From contig CAIRMR010000030.1 of the NCBI GenBank assembly GCA_903879715.1, positions 1 through 64,000 of the forward strand: a stretch of 64,000 nucleotides of DNA, given 5' to 3'. A program made the position numbers and the translations under genes. The stretch comes from an uncultured Bacteroidales bacterium (GTDB taxonomy: Bacteria; Bacteroidota; Bacteroidia; Bacteroidales; UBA4417). Under the pieces are notes generated by a model. It worked only from the letters and a program-made list of their open reading frames with translations, searched no databases and was not told the origin of the DNA. Positions 7,453 through 13,535 of the stretch are shown one piece after another (the stretch's first letter is position 1; each line of letters begins with the position of its first letter).

Positions 7453-7785
7453 TTATTTATTGCCTTCCTGATCAATCTGGGCAGCGTTATGCTCCGACTC
7501 CCCAACCACCACAAAGGTGATCTTCCTGATTTCTTTATCATCAGTCCCCACATCAAGATTAACTCGTTGCAGCTTTGGCCGGATATACTCCTGTAATTCT
7601 GCCCAGAGTTTTATTCTTTCCTGTGGTTTCATTTTTTTTAAGTCTTCCTCTGCAGTTTCATCCAGCAATTCCAGCACCCATTCAACCTTTGCCTGAATTT
7701 CCCGGGTAATTTTATTTTTAACACCCTTTGGCCTTCCATTGTTTCCTGCTTTGAATTGCCAATCTTTTGTCTTTTCAGTTTCCAT
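7453..7785 (-). CDS. terminase small subunit-like protein (DUF5681-like start)
   Basis: The 110-residue protein starts with KAGNNGRPKGVKNK (about residues 12-25), the Gly/Pro/Lys-rich opening typical of DUF5681 proteins found next to large terminases. A charged helix follows, then KPQERIKLWAELQEYIRPKLQRV, a pattern seen in small terminase subunits. It is directly upstream of terL with a 9-base gap, where the DNA-recognition subunit is expected. Assignment as the small subunit rests mostly on position. Confidence 0.7.
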   Translation of the reverse strand: METEKTKDWQFKAGNNGRPKGVKNKITREIQAKVEWVLELLDETAEEDLKKMKPQERIKLWAELQEYIRPKLQRVNLDVGTDDKEIRKITFVVVGESEHNAAQIDQEGNK

Positions 7786-7840
7786 TTCAACGTATTTTAT
7801 CGTTTTTTACGTTATCATATTAGAATTATCCTCATGTGAT

Positions 7841-7876
7841 CTGTCATCACGAGCAAAGTGAAGTGATCTCCTCCCT
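7841..7876. repeat. CGTCATTGCGAG-type intergenic repeat, copy 1
   Basis: The sequence runs TGTCATCACGAG, then AAGTGATCTC and CTCCCT. It matches the outline of two better copies at 9998-10034 and 11429-11490. Partly self-complementary. It lies in the gap between the two small genes upstream of terL. Confidence 0.5.
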
Positions 7877-7885
7877 AAAGGCAAT

Positions 7886-8122
7886 TTACCTCCGGTAAAT
7901 CAGTTTCTCAATCGCACTCACCGATATTCCAAATTCGTCACTCAACTCATATTTAATATCCGTAAAAGTCTTTCCTGGTTTCTTCATTTGAAAGTATTTT
8001 TCTCTCACTAACCATTTTCTGGCTTGATCCAGTGTAAGTAAACCCATGTCAAATAATTTGCTTGCATCTACCCCGGCAAGATCTTTTATTTCTCTTAAAA
8101 TCAAGTCCCTGAATATCTCCAT
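7886..8122 (-). CDS. small helix-turn-helix-like protein of the packaging module
   Basis: The product (78 residues from ATG 8122) is helical and ends with a likely helix-turn-helix: ISVSAIEKLIYRR after KTFTDIKYELSDEFG, as in sigma-like or terminase small-subunit DNA-binding domains. An earlier GTG at 8146 would add eight residues, but a -7 promoter box on the minus strand (8146-8153) puts the transcript start near 8139, inside that extension, so I prefer 8122. It is the first gene of the minus-strand unit that includes both terminase genes, so it may be the true DNA-recognition subunit or a regulator. Confidence 0.6.
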   Translation of the reverse strand: MEIFRDLILREIKDLAGVDASKLFDMGLLTLDQARKWLVREKYFQMKKPGKTFTDIKYELSDEFGISVSAIEKLIYRR

Positions 8123-8145
8123 AGTTCTACTTGTTTTTGTTACCA

Positions 8146-8153
8146 CAAAGATA
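8146..8153 (-). promoter_or_regulatory. -7 promoter box of the terminase unit
   Basis: The minus strand reads TATCTTTG, matching the Bacteroidota consensus TAnnTTTG. The transcript would start near 8139 and run into the small DNA-binding protein and terminase genes. Confidence 0.55.
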
Positions 8154-8228
8154 CATATAAAATTATTATATTATACTGTTTTACAGTTATTTTGCCAATG
8201 TTTACTAAAGTATTACTTTAAGTATAGT

Positions 8229-8236
8229 TATCTTTG
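8229..8236 (+). promoter_or_regulatory. -7 promoter box of the head-gene unit
   Basis: TATCTTTG on the plus strand fits TAnnTTTG and lies 26 bases before the ATG at 8262. With the box at 8146-8153 it makes a divergent promoter pair of host type between the terminase and head genes. Confidence 0.6.
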
Positions 8237-8261
8237 TCCAAATTTTAAATATTTCACTCCC

Positions 8262-8381
8262 ATGGCAAAAACTAATGTTAAAACCACAGGTTTACCAAAG
8301 GTAAAAACCTCGGCAAAAGCATCAACACCATATCAAAGAGCAAGAGGTGGAGGTGCTGACCTGGTAAAAAATGTAAAATAA
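8262..8381 (+). CDS. tiny lysine-rich protein 1 (39 aa) with GADLxKNVK tail
   Basis: The ATG at 8262 (CCATGG context) opens 39 codons. The product is very basic, with Lys/Thr/Ala-rich repeats and an RARGGGADLVKNVK end. Its last nine residues match those of the next tiny gene almost exactly, and similar tails occur in the fourth. It sits 26 bases behind a -7 box, first in a plus-strand unit that continues into the capsid genes. No family is known to me. A DNA-condensing or capsid-interacting peptide is possible. Sequence similarity among neighbours is the main evidence that these frames are real. Confidence 0.7.
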   Translation: MAKTNVKTTGLPKVKTSAKASTPYQRARGGGADLVKNVK

Positions 8382-8413
8382 TTCTTTAGTTCTAATTCTT
8401 AATTCTTTTCATC

Positions 8414-8527
8414 ATGGCAAAAGCAAAAGTAAAAACCAGCACAAAGATCAAAGCAAAATCCTCAACGAAAACCCCCAAAAAAGGAGTTGGCAAGGCTGGT
8501 GCTGATCTTGCAAAAAATGTAAAGTAA
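8414..8527 (+). CDS. tiny lysine-rich protein 2 (37 aa) with GADLAKNVK tail
   Basis: The frame from ATG 8414 codes 37 residues beginning MAKAKVKTST and ending GKAGADLAKNVK. About a third of the residues are Lys. It shares the MAK start and the C-terminal motif with the first tiny gene 32 bases upstream. Gene finders usually discard such short frames, but the shared ends and regular spacing argue for translation. Confidence 0.7.
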   Translation: MAKAKVKTSTKIKAKSSTKTPKKGVGKAGADLAKNVK

Positions 8528-8539
8528 GACTTCACGATT

Positions 8540-8653
8540 ATGGCTAAGCCGAAATCAAAAACTGCACTTAAAGCCAAACCGACATCAAAAACAGTTGTCG
8601 GCAAGCGTAAACCACGCAGGTCCAAAGGTGGTACTGTTAAATCCACTTCGTAA
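8540..8653 (+). CDS. tiny lysine-rich protein 3 (37 aa), no shared tail
   Basis: ATG 8540 opens 37 codons starting MAKPKSKTALKAKP, clearly related to tiny proteins 1 and 2 at the start. The C-terminus differs (KRKPRRSKGGTVKSTS) and lacks the GxxLxKxVK motif. It lies 12 bases behind the second tiny gene. Arg- and Lys-rich composition again suggests contact with nucleic acid. Confidence 0.65.
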   Translation: MAKPKSKTALKAKPTSKTVVGKRKPRRSKGGTVKSTS

Positions 8654-8676
8654 TTAACCTTTAATTTCTCCCTATC

Positions 8677-8814
8677 ATGACAACATTTTTTTCAAAGAAA
8701 GCTCCTAAAGCAGGCTCAGAGCTTCAAAAAAACGTTAAACGTTCCAATGCGCCGAAAAAGCCAAAAGCCGGTTCAAAGTATGGCGGCTCTGAACTTGCAA
8801 AAACTGTAAAGTAA
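8677..8814 (+). CDS. tiny lysine-rich protein 4 (45 aa) with two copies of the tail motif
   Basis: The frame from ATG 8677 codes 45 residues. It carries the motif twice: GSELQKNVK in the middle (residues 13-21) and GSELAKTVK at the very end. Its stop overlaps the start of the protease-scaffold gene (TAATG), so translation is probably coupled to that of the head genes. The internal repeat suggests the motif is a functional unit, such as a docking tail for capsid, scaffold or protease. Confidence 0.7.
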   Translation: MTTFFSKKAPKAGSELQKNVKRSNAPKKPKAGSKYGGSELAKTVK

Positions 8815-9992
8815 TGCACAGGTATTTCTCAACACCTCCAATCTTCTCAGCCCCTGTCACCAATATCGACAGGGAGCTTGGAATTATTCAGGGTGTGACC
8901 ATTGCCAGGGTTGGAATGGCTAAAGGTCATAACGGTTTTGTTGATCGTACTTTCCTCTTGCAGATTGTTGACAATGCTGCTTCCAAACCTGCCGGAATAA
9001 AGGCTCGGTTCGGACATCCGAATATGTGCAGTCAGGCTCTAGGAACATACCTTGGCCGTTTCAAAAATTATTCTTACTCCGGTGACCAGGTCAAAGCAGA
9101 CCTTCACCTGGATGAAACTTCAAAAAACACACCAAATGGGGATCTGTTTTCTTACGTCCTCGATATGGCTGGGAAAAACCCGGATATGTTTGGAGCTTCT
9201 ATTGTCTTTGAGATCGGAGAATCAGTATTCCTTGAAGAGGAGGTGGAAGGTGAAAAAGTTGAAAAGGAATACTTCCGGCTCAAAGAACTTAGGGCAACCG
9301 ACATTGTGGATGAACCGGCTGCAACGGATGGTTTGTTTTCAGCCAACACATTTCCGGGGATTGCAACCCAATTCCTTGATGAAAACCCTCAGATCATGGA
9401 CCTGATCTTTTCAAAACCTGATTCCGTCGTTGAATTTCTTTCTAACTATTTAAACAATTCCAAAATGAACTTATCCGAAAAAATTAAGGAAAACTTTGCC
9501 TCTTTCCTGGCTGCATTTACAACTCAGCCCGCTGAGCACTCAGCACAAAGCACTGAGCGCAGTCAAGAGCAGGACACCACTTTGAACACCCTTTTTGACG
9601 CCGTTTCTGCATCCTATCCTGAATCCTTTACCGAGGTTGAAGGCTTCACCCAACTTCAAAAAGCAGAGGCTTTAACGGCTTTCTTTTCGTCTGTGAACGA
9701 CAAACTACAATCTGCATCAGAAACAGAACATCGGTTGCAGAGCGAAGCCGAAGCTCTCAACGCCGATCACCAGGCGTTAATTGCATCTTCCGAAGTAACT
9801 ATTCAGGAACTGTCCACCGCTAACAGTCGTATCCAGGAACTGACGGAACAACTTGGTGCACGTCCTTCCATTCCTCTAAACGTCACTGATCCTGCCATAA
9901 GCCTTTCGGGGAACCAGGAAGTTGATGAAACCGGCAAACAAATACTTGCCGCCATGCCTAAAGACATGAAACGCAAGTTAAAACAATCTTAA
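8814..9992 (+). CDS. prohead protease-scaffold fusion protein
   Basis: The 392-residue protein combines an N-terminal protease-like domain (about residues 1-180) with a C-terminal scaffold. The first part contains ARFGHPNM (about 64-71), a typical His-bearing segment of phage head proteases, a core FGASIVFEI strand, and ELRATDIVDEPAATDGLF (about 158-175), close to the hallmark end of prohead proteases. The second part (about 215-392) is acidic, Gln/Ser-rich and probably coiled coil (LQSEAEALNADHQAL, ELTEQLG), ending in a basic KDMKRKLKQS tail that would bind capsid protein. It follows the fourth tiny gene by a TAATG overlap and precedes the capsid gene. An ATG at 9465 (residue 218) could start scaffold alone. 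Confidence 0.85.
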   Translation: MHRYFSTPPIFSAPVTNIDRELGIIQGVTIARVGMAKGHNGFVDRTFLLQIVDNAASKPAGIKARFGHPNMCSQALGTYLGRFKNYSYSGDQVKADLHLDETSKNTPNGDLFSYVLDMAGKNPDMFGASIVFEIGESVFLEEEVEGEKVEKEYFRLKELRATDIVDEPAATDGLFSANTFPGIATQFLDENPQIMDLIFSKPDSVVEFLSNYLNNSKMNLSEKIKENFASFLAAFTTQPAEHSAQSTERSQEQDTTLNTLFDAVSASYPESFTEVEGFTQLQKAEALTAFFSSVNDKLQSASETEHRLQSEAEALNADHQALIASSEVTIQELSTANSRIQELTEQLGARPSIPLNVTDPAISLSGNQEVDETGKQILAAMPKDMKRKLKQS

Positions 9993-9997
9993 AAACA

Positions 9998-10034
9998 CGT
10001 CTTTGCGAGGGCTTGCCCGAAGCAATCTCACCCT
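9998..10034. repeat. CGTCATTGCGAG-type intergenic repeat, copy 2
   Basis: CGTCTTTGCGAG is followed by a small GGGC-TT-GCCC hairpin, GAAGCAATCTC and ACCCT. It fills most of the gap between the protease-scaffold and capsid genes. Confidence 0.65.
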
Positions 10035-10063
10035 AAAAGTCAAACAATTTAATACTTAAAAAA

Positions 10064-11413
10064 ATGTCAAATATTTTTTCACAATCCACTTCTCCCGCTT
10101 TCAAACGCCAGGCTATTGATGAATTCTTCATTCAGCCTATGTTTATGGCTGAGGACATTCGCGGTCTCATTACCGTGCGAACCGATATCAAAGGGACCGA
10201 AACATTGAATCGTATCGGTCGTCCTTCCATGTTAACTAAACCTAAAACAACTCCGGGCTTTACGCCTGCAGGTGGTTTTAATCTCACCTACACCGACATC
10301 ACAGTTAAACCTATGGCGTTGGAGTTCGAGCAGAACGCACGCTCTTTCTGGGGTTCAATCGTTGAGCAATTGCTTGCTTCCGGTTATAAGGAAGATGATG
10401 TTGAACAAATGAAATCGCCTGATGTATGGAACAAGGTCATGCTTCCTTTAATCGCTCAGGCTGGTCAGGATGACCTTATCCGTCAGATGTTTTTTGCAAA
10501 TCCAGCCGCTGAATACTTTGTCAATGGCATTCCTACCGGAAGTCCCGACGACAATTACACAGGTTACACAGGTTTTATATCCTGGCTTCAGAAAGATTTG
10601 CTTTCAGGTATAATCAACTCTGCTCAGCATGTTCCTGTTGCTTCTTCGATAGTTGCAAAAAAACAGGAAGTTGTACAAACCTATACAAAAGGCACTGATA
10701 CAGCTATTACCATTACAATTAATGGCATGGCTTATACACAGGCATACGACACTTCTGCAGCCGTCACCATCACAAATTGGCTCAATGCTCACAAGGCAAC
10801 TATTGAAGCCCGTGCAGGTATCAATGGCGTTATCGTTACCAATCCTTCTGCAGGTGCAATCAAAGTAGTCAGCAAAGCCAAAGGTCAGAGTTTTGATTGT
10901 ACGGTTGCCGTTACCGGTACAGGTACTTTCGCAGCTACTGGAGTTGTAGCAGCAGTTAAAGCCGGTTCTCTGTCTGACAACGAAGCCGATGCCACCCTGG
11001 AGGATATGATCGATGCTGTTACACCTGAAATGCACGAATATGACCTCATGTTCATGCTTACTTCTTCGATGTGGCGTAACCTCGTTCACACTCTTAAAGA
11101 CCGTCAGACAGTCATGGGTGATGCCATCCTGAAAAACGGTTTGAAAGTTCCTACCTATGAAGGTTTCCCAATTATCGTTCGTCCTGATTGGGACAAATGG
11201 ATTAATGTTGCACAGGCTGGTGTTCAACCGCACCGCGCTTTGCTCACCACATCCAAAAACCTTCTTTTTGCTACTGATGGAACCAGCGATTCAGAAATGA
11301 TTGAGACGTGGTACAACCAGGAAGCCCAGATGCGCCGGTATCGTGTACAGTACAAAGCACAAACAGCATACCTCCACAAAGAGCTTGTCGTTCTGGCTGG
11401 ATTCATTGACTAA
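10064..11413 (+). CDS. phage major capsid protein with an inserted domain
   Basis: The 449-residue protein is placed as the capsid by its position between protease-scaffold and portal and by sequence: an early segment with FFIQPMFMAEDIRGL (about residues 21-35), DVWNKVMLPLIAQAGQDDLIRQMFFAN (about 120-145) and a C-terminal half with LMFMLTSSMWRNLVHTL and WYNQEAQMRRYRVQYKAQTAYLHKELVVLAG, typical of capsid shells. Residues about 199-305 have a different character (Thr/Ala/Val-rich beta pattern, TDTAITITINGMAY), and look like an inserted surface domain. Length without it would be about 340, a normal size. It is transcribed with its neighbours. A fold prediction would confirm the HK97-type fold. 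Confidence 0.85.
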   Translation: MSNIFSQSTSPAFKRQAIDEFFIQPMFMAEDIRGLITVRTDIKGTETLNRIGRPSMLTKPKTTPGFTPAGGFNLTYTDITVKPMALEFEQNARSFWGSIVEQLLASGYKEDDVEQMKSPDVWNKVMLPLIAQAGQDDLIRQMFFANPAAEYFVNGIPTGSPDDNYTGYTGFISWLQKDLLSGIINSAQHVPVASSIVAKKQEVVQTYTKGTDTAITITINGMAYTQAYDTSAAVTITNWLNAHKATIEARAGINGVIVTNPSAGAIKVVSKAKGQSFDCTVAVTGTGTFAATGVVAAVKAGSLSDNEADATLEDMIDAVTPEMHEYDLMFMLTSSMWRNLVHTLKDRQTVMGDAILKNGLKVPTYEGFPIIVRPDWDKWINVAQAGVQPHRALLTTSKNLLFATDGTSDSEMIETWYNQEAQMRRYRVQYKAQTAYLHKELVVLAGFID

Positions 11414-11428
11414 AACACTTAAAAGCAC

Positions 11429-11490
11429 CGTCATTGCGAACCCTGAACAACAGCTACGGCTGTGGTTCGGGGTGAAGCAACCTCCACCCT
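11429..11490. repeat. CGTCATTGCGAG-type intergenic repeat, copy 3
   Basis: CGTCATTGCGA is followed by an internal hairpin (CCCTGAAC with GTTCGGGG, and CAGC with GCTG), GAAGCAACCTCC and ACCCT. It lies between the capsid and portal genes. Confidence 0.7.
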
Positions 11491-11504
11491 AAACCACTAT
11501 CTCA

Positions 11505-12758
11505 GTGAAAGCCTTCTCCACTTACAATTACGTCCCGCTTTTAAATCTCAAACGTTCTGATTTTATAAATCTCCGCACGAACTATGATATTTTTATCCCT
11601 TTTGGAGAAGACAACTTACTGCCTACCCAGCTCAACCAATTAGCCAGGGAAGTCCCTGTTCACCGTGCTATCCTTAATTCAAAAGCCTCTTATATTATTG
11701 GAAGAGGCTTTTTAACCAATAATAAGCTAATTCAGCAAATCGTTTCCACCCCGAATAATACATTCGAAGACCTCAATTCTATCTTTCGGTATGTCGTTCA
11801 TGATTACCTGAACATTGGAAATTCGTATATCGAAATCATAACCAATCCTAAAAAGTCCTTCATGTACTTGTATCATATCGATTCAAGTAAATGCCGGTTA
11901 TCTGCCATTGAAAATGATGTATTAATACATCCTTCATGGGAAGATTTTAAAGGTAAGAATGACGAAAATCTCACTTCACTTCCTTTATTCCCTGATTTCA
12001 GGAAAGGTCCTGATGGATTATTACACTCAGTTTATCATATCAAAGACTATGAACCTGAGTTCTATTACTATGGGCTGTGTTCATACTTTGCCGGTCTACG
12101 GTCTATTATAGTTTCAGGTCTTACAAATCTTTGGAATCAAAAACGCCTTGAAAATGGGTTCACAGCTCCTGGCTTGCTTATCGTTCCAGGAATAAATGAT
12201 GAAGATGATGCCACTGCCCTTGATGAAGAATTTAATAAATTCAAAGGCGTTGATGGTGAAAAGTCCGGTGATATTATCATTCAATATCTTGCTGATTTAT
12301 CTCCGGGCCAAACTTCACAGCAGGCAAAATTTATTGAGTTCAAAAAGAACGAAGAAGGTAATTGGATGGATCTTCACACACAGTCTGAATTGTCAATTAT
12401 CACAATTCATAATTGGTTTCGCTCTCTTACACCTTATTCAGGCGAAAAAACAGGCTTTGATTCAAACCGTATTGTCAACGAGTATGAAATTGCTCTCAAC
12501 ACAATTATAAGCCCGCTGCAAACATTCTTTTTGCGTCACTTAGATCAGCTCTTCAAGTATTTTTCTTTGCCTGTCGGACAACTATCATTTATAAATGAGC
12601 CGCCTATACAGCGGATTAATCCTTTGAAATTCGTTTGGGAAGCCCGGCAAGATGCTGGCCTTTCTTTTGATCCTAATGATCCGGTGCAAAAATTGCTGAT
12701 TATGCAACTGAAAAACACCTTCAATTCAGCAACACCTGACACAGGTTCCACAATCTAA
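11505..12758 (+). CDS. phage portal protein
   Basis: The 417-residue protein (GTG start at 11505) forms the dodecameric portal through which DNA enters the head. It has the usual portal order: an N-terminal region with IPFGEDNLLPTQLNQLAREVPVHRAILNSKASYI (about residues 31-64), a clamp region with DYLNIGNSYIEII (about 100-112), a stem with GLTNLWNQKRLENGFTAPGLL (about 206-226), and a C-terminal helical region (IVNEYEIALNTIISPLQTFFLRHLDQLF, about 325-352). Length matches HK97-type portals. It follows the capsid gene rather than preceding the protease, an order less usual than portal-protease-capsid. Confidence 0.88.
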   Translation: MKAFSTYNYVPLLNLKRSDFINLRTNYDIFIPFGEDNLLPTQLNQLAREVPVHRAILNSKASYIIGRGFLTNNKLIQQIVSTPNNTFEDLNSIFRYVVHDYLNIGNSYIEIITNPKKSFMYLYHIDSSKCRLSAIENDVLIHPSWEDFKGKNDENLTSLPLFPDFRKGPDGLLHSVYHIKDYEPEFYYYGLCSYFAGLRSIIVSGLTNLWNQKRLENGFTAPGLLIVPGINDEDDATALDEEFNKFKGVDGEKSGDIIIQYLADLSPGQTSQQAKFIEFKKNEEGNWMDLHTQSELSIITIHNWFRSLTPYSGEKTGFDSNRIVNEYEIALNTIISPLQTFFLRHLDQLFKYFSLPVGQLSFINEPPIQRINPLKFVWEARQDAGLSFDPNDPVQKLLIMQLKNTFNSATPDTGSTI

Positions 12759-12769
12759 TTCTGATCTAT

Positions 12770-13189
12770 ATGCCACTTATTACAGCCACAGAGATAAACA
12801 TAATAGCATTCTCCACTCCAATCGATCCGGCTTTGATATTGGATGAAATCATTAATGCCGCCGAAAATAAATTCATTATTCCGGCCATCACTAAACCCGT
12901 ATATGATGACCTTTCTGTTCATCCTGGCATTTATACAACCCTTATTGCCGATTATATAAAGCCTTACCTTGCATATTGCGTCAAGTTTCTATTGTACAGC
13001 CAATATCTAAATGAATCTTCGGCGGATGCAACCATCCTCCAACAAAGAGGCGAAACAGTAAATGAGAGCAACACAATCTCTCAGGTAAAAAGAACCTTGC
13101 TCATAAATCATCTGTTATCTGGCATTTATCCGCAATATGTTTCCCCTGTCAAAAAGCGAATCACAGGCTTTTTAATCAATAAAAAGTAA
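12770..13189 (+). CDS. head-tail connector-like / head completion protein
   Basis: The 139-residue helical protein begins MPLITATEINIIAFSTPIDPALILDEII and continues with an IPAITKPVYDDL segment, resembling small helical adaptor proteins that follow the portal gene in phages of this phylum. It sits 11 bases behind the portal gene and is the last gene before the tRNA-Asn, with no tail genes after it. Its role as an adaptor rests on size, fold pattern and position. Confidence 0.65.
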   Translation: MPLITATEINIIAFSTPIDPALILDEIINAAENKFIIPAITKPVYDDLSVHPGIYTTLIADYIKPYLAYCVKFLLYSQYLNESSADATILQQRGETVNESNTISQVKRTLLINHLLSGIYPQYVSPVKKRITGFLINKK

Positions 13190-13270
13190 TAACATCAATC
13201 TTTTATATGTACCAAAAGCTATCAGTTGTAATAATGGTAGTACCTCAGCGAATTTATTGCCTTTCCCATG

Positions 13271-13290
13271 TTTGTACAATTGTTTGTACA
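13271..13290. repeat. direct repeat TTTGTACA
   Basis: TTTGTACA occurs at 13271-13278 and 13283-13290, each containing the palindrome TGTACA, spaced by four bases next to the tRNA end of the element. Paired short repeats beside a tRNA 3' end could be integrase arm-type sites. Confidence 0.35.
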
Positions 13291-13300
13291 TAAAGAAAAA

Positions 13301-13326
13301 ACACCTACAAATTGCTTTGTAAGTGT
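13301..13326 (-). terminator. terminator of tRNA-Asn transcript
   Basis: ACAC and TACAAA (13301-13311) pair with TTTGTA and GTGT (13316-13326) with one mismatch and a four-base loop. On the minus strand the stem is followed by a run of T (A run at 13296-13300 on the plus strand). Confidence 0.65.
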
Positions 13327-13337
13327 CTGATTTCCAG

Positions 13338-13411
13338 CTCCCCCTTCAGGACTTGAACCTGAGACCCTCTGATTAACAGTCAGATGCTCTAACCAACTGA
13401 GCTAAGGAGGA
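13338..13411 (-). tRNA. tRNA-Asn (anticodon GTT)
   Basis: A 74-base cloverleaf reads on the minus strand from 13411. The acceptor stem TCCTCCT pairs with AGGGGGA (one G-T pair); the D-arm has GCTCAGTTGGTTAGAGC; the anticodon arm is TCTGA-CTGTTAA-TCAGA with anticodon GTT; the T-arm has GGTTCAAGTCC. No CCA is encoded. Its 3' end faces the accessory region, so it is the likely integration site of the element to its left, with the tRNA left intact. Confidence 0.95.
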
Positions 13412-13452
13412 ATGTTTTGGTTATTTGTTTTATTTCCCCTCGAAAGGGACGG

Positions 13453-13482
13453 CAAAATTACACATTCTATCGGAAATAACAA
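13453..13482 (-). promoter_or_regulatory. promoter of tRNA-Asn
   Basis: On the minus strand a TTG (13482-13480) is followed after 19 bases by TAATTTTG (13460-13453), an excellent match to the Bacteroidota -33/-7 promoter. The transcript would start near 13446, about 35 bases before the tRNA. Confidence 0.7.
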
Positions 13483-13490
13483 TATCTTTG
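13483..13490 (+). promoter_or_regulatory. -7 promoter box of the PfkB-family gene
   Basis: TATCTTTG on the plus strand matches TAnnTTTG. It is back to back with the tRNA-Asn promoter and lies 45 bases before the ATG at 13536. Confidence 0.6.
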
Positions 13491-13535
13491 CAAAAAAAAG
13501 TCAAATTCATTTAAATATCCTCTTAATACCCTCTT

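Noticed and set aside
10604-11233. 209-codon frame antisense to the capsid gene
   Set aside because: It mirrors the codon pattern of the capsid gene and its product is an unnatural Cys/Arg/Asn-rich string.
13207-13293. Short frames on both strands between the connector gene and tRNA-Asn, considered as an integrase remnant
   Set aside because: 28 and 39 codons only, no Arg-His-Arg-Tyr motif of tyrosine recombinases; better explained as attachment-site DNA.
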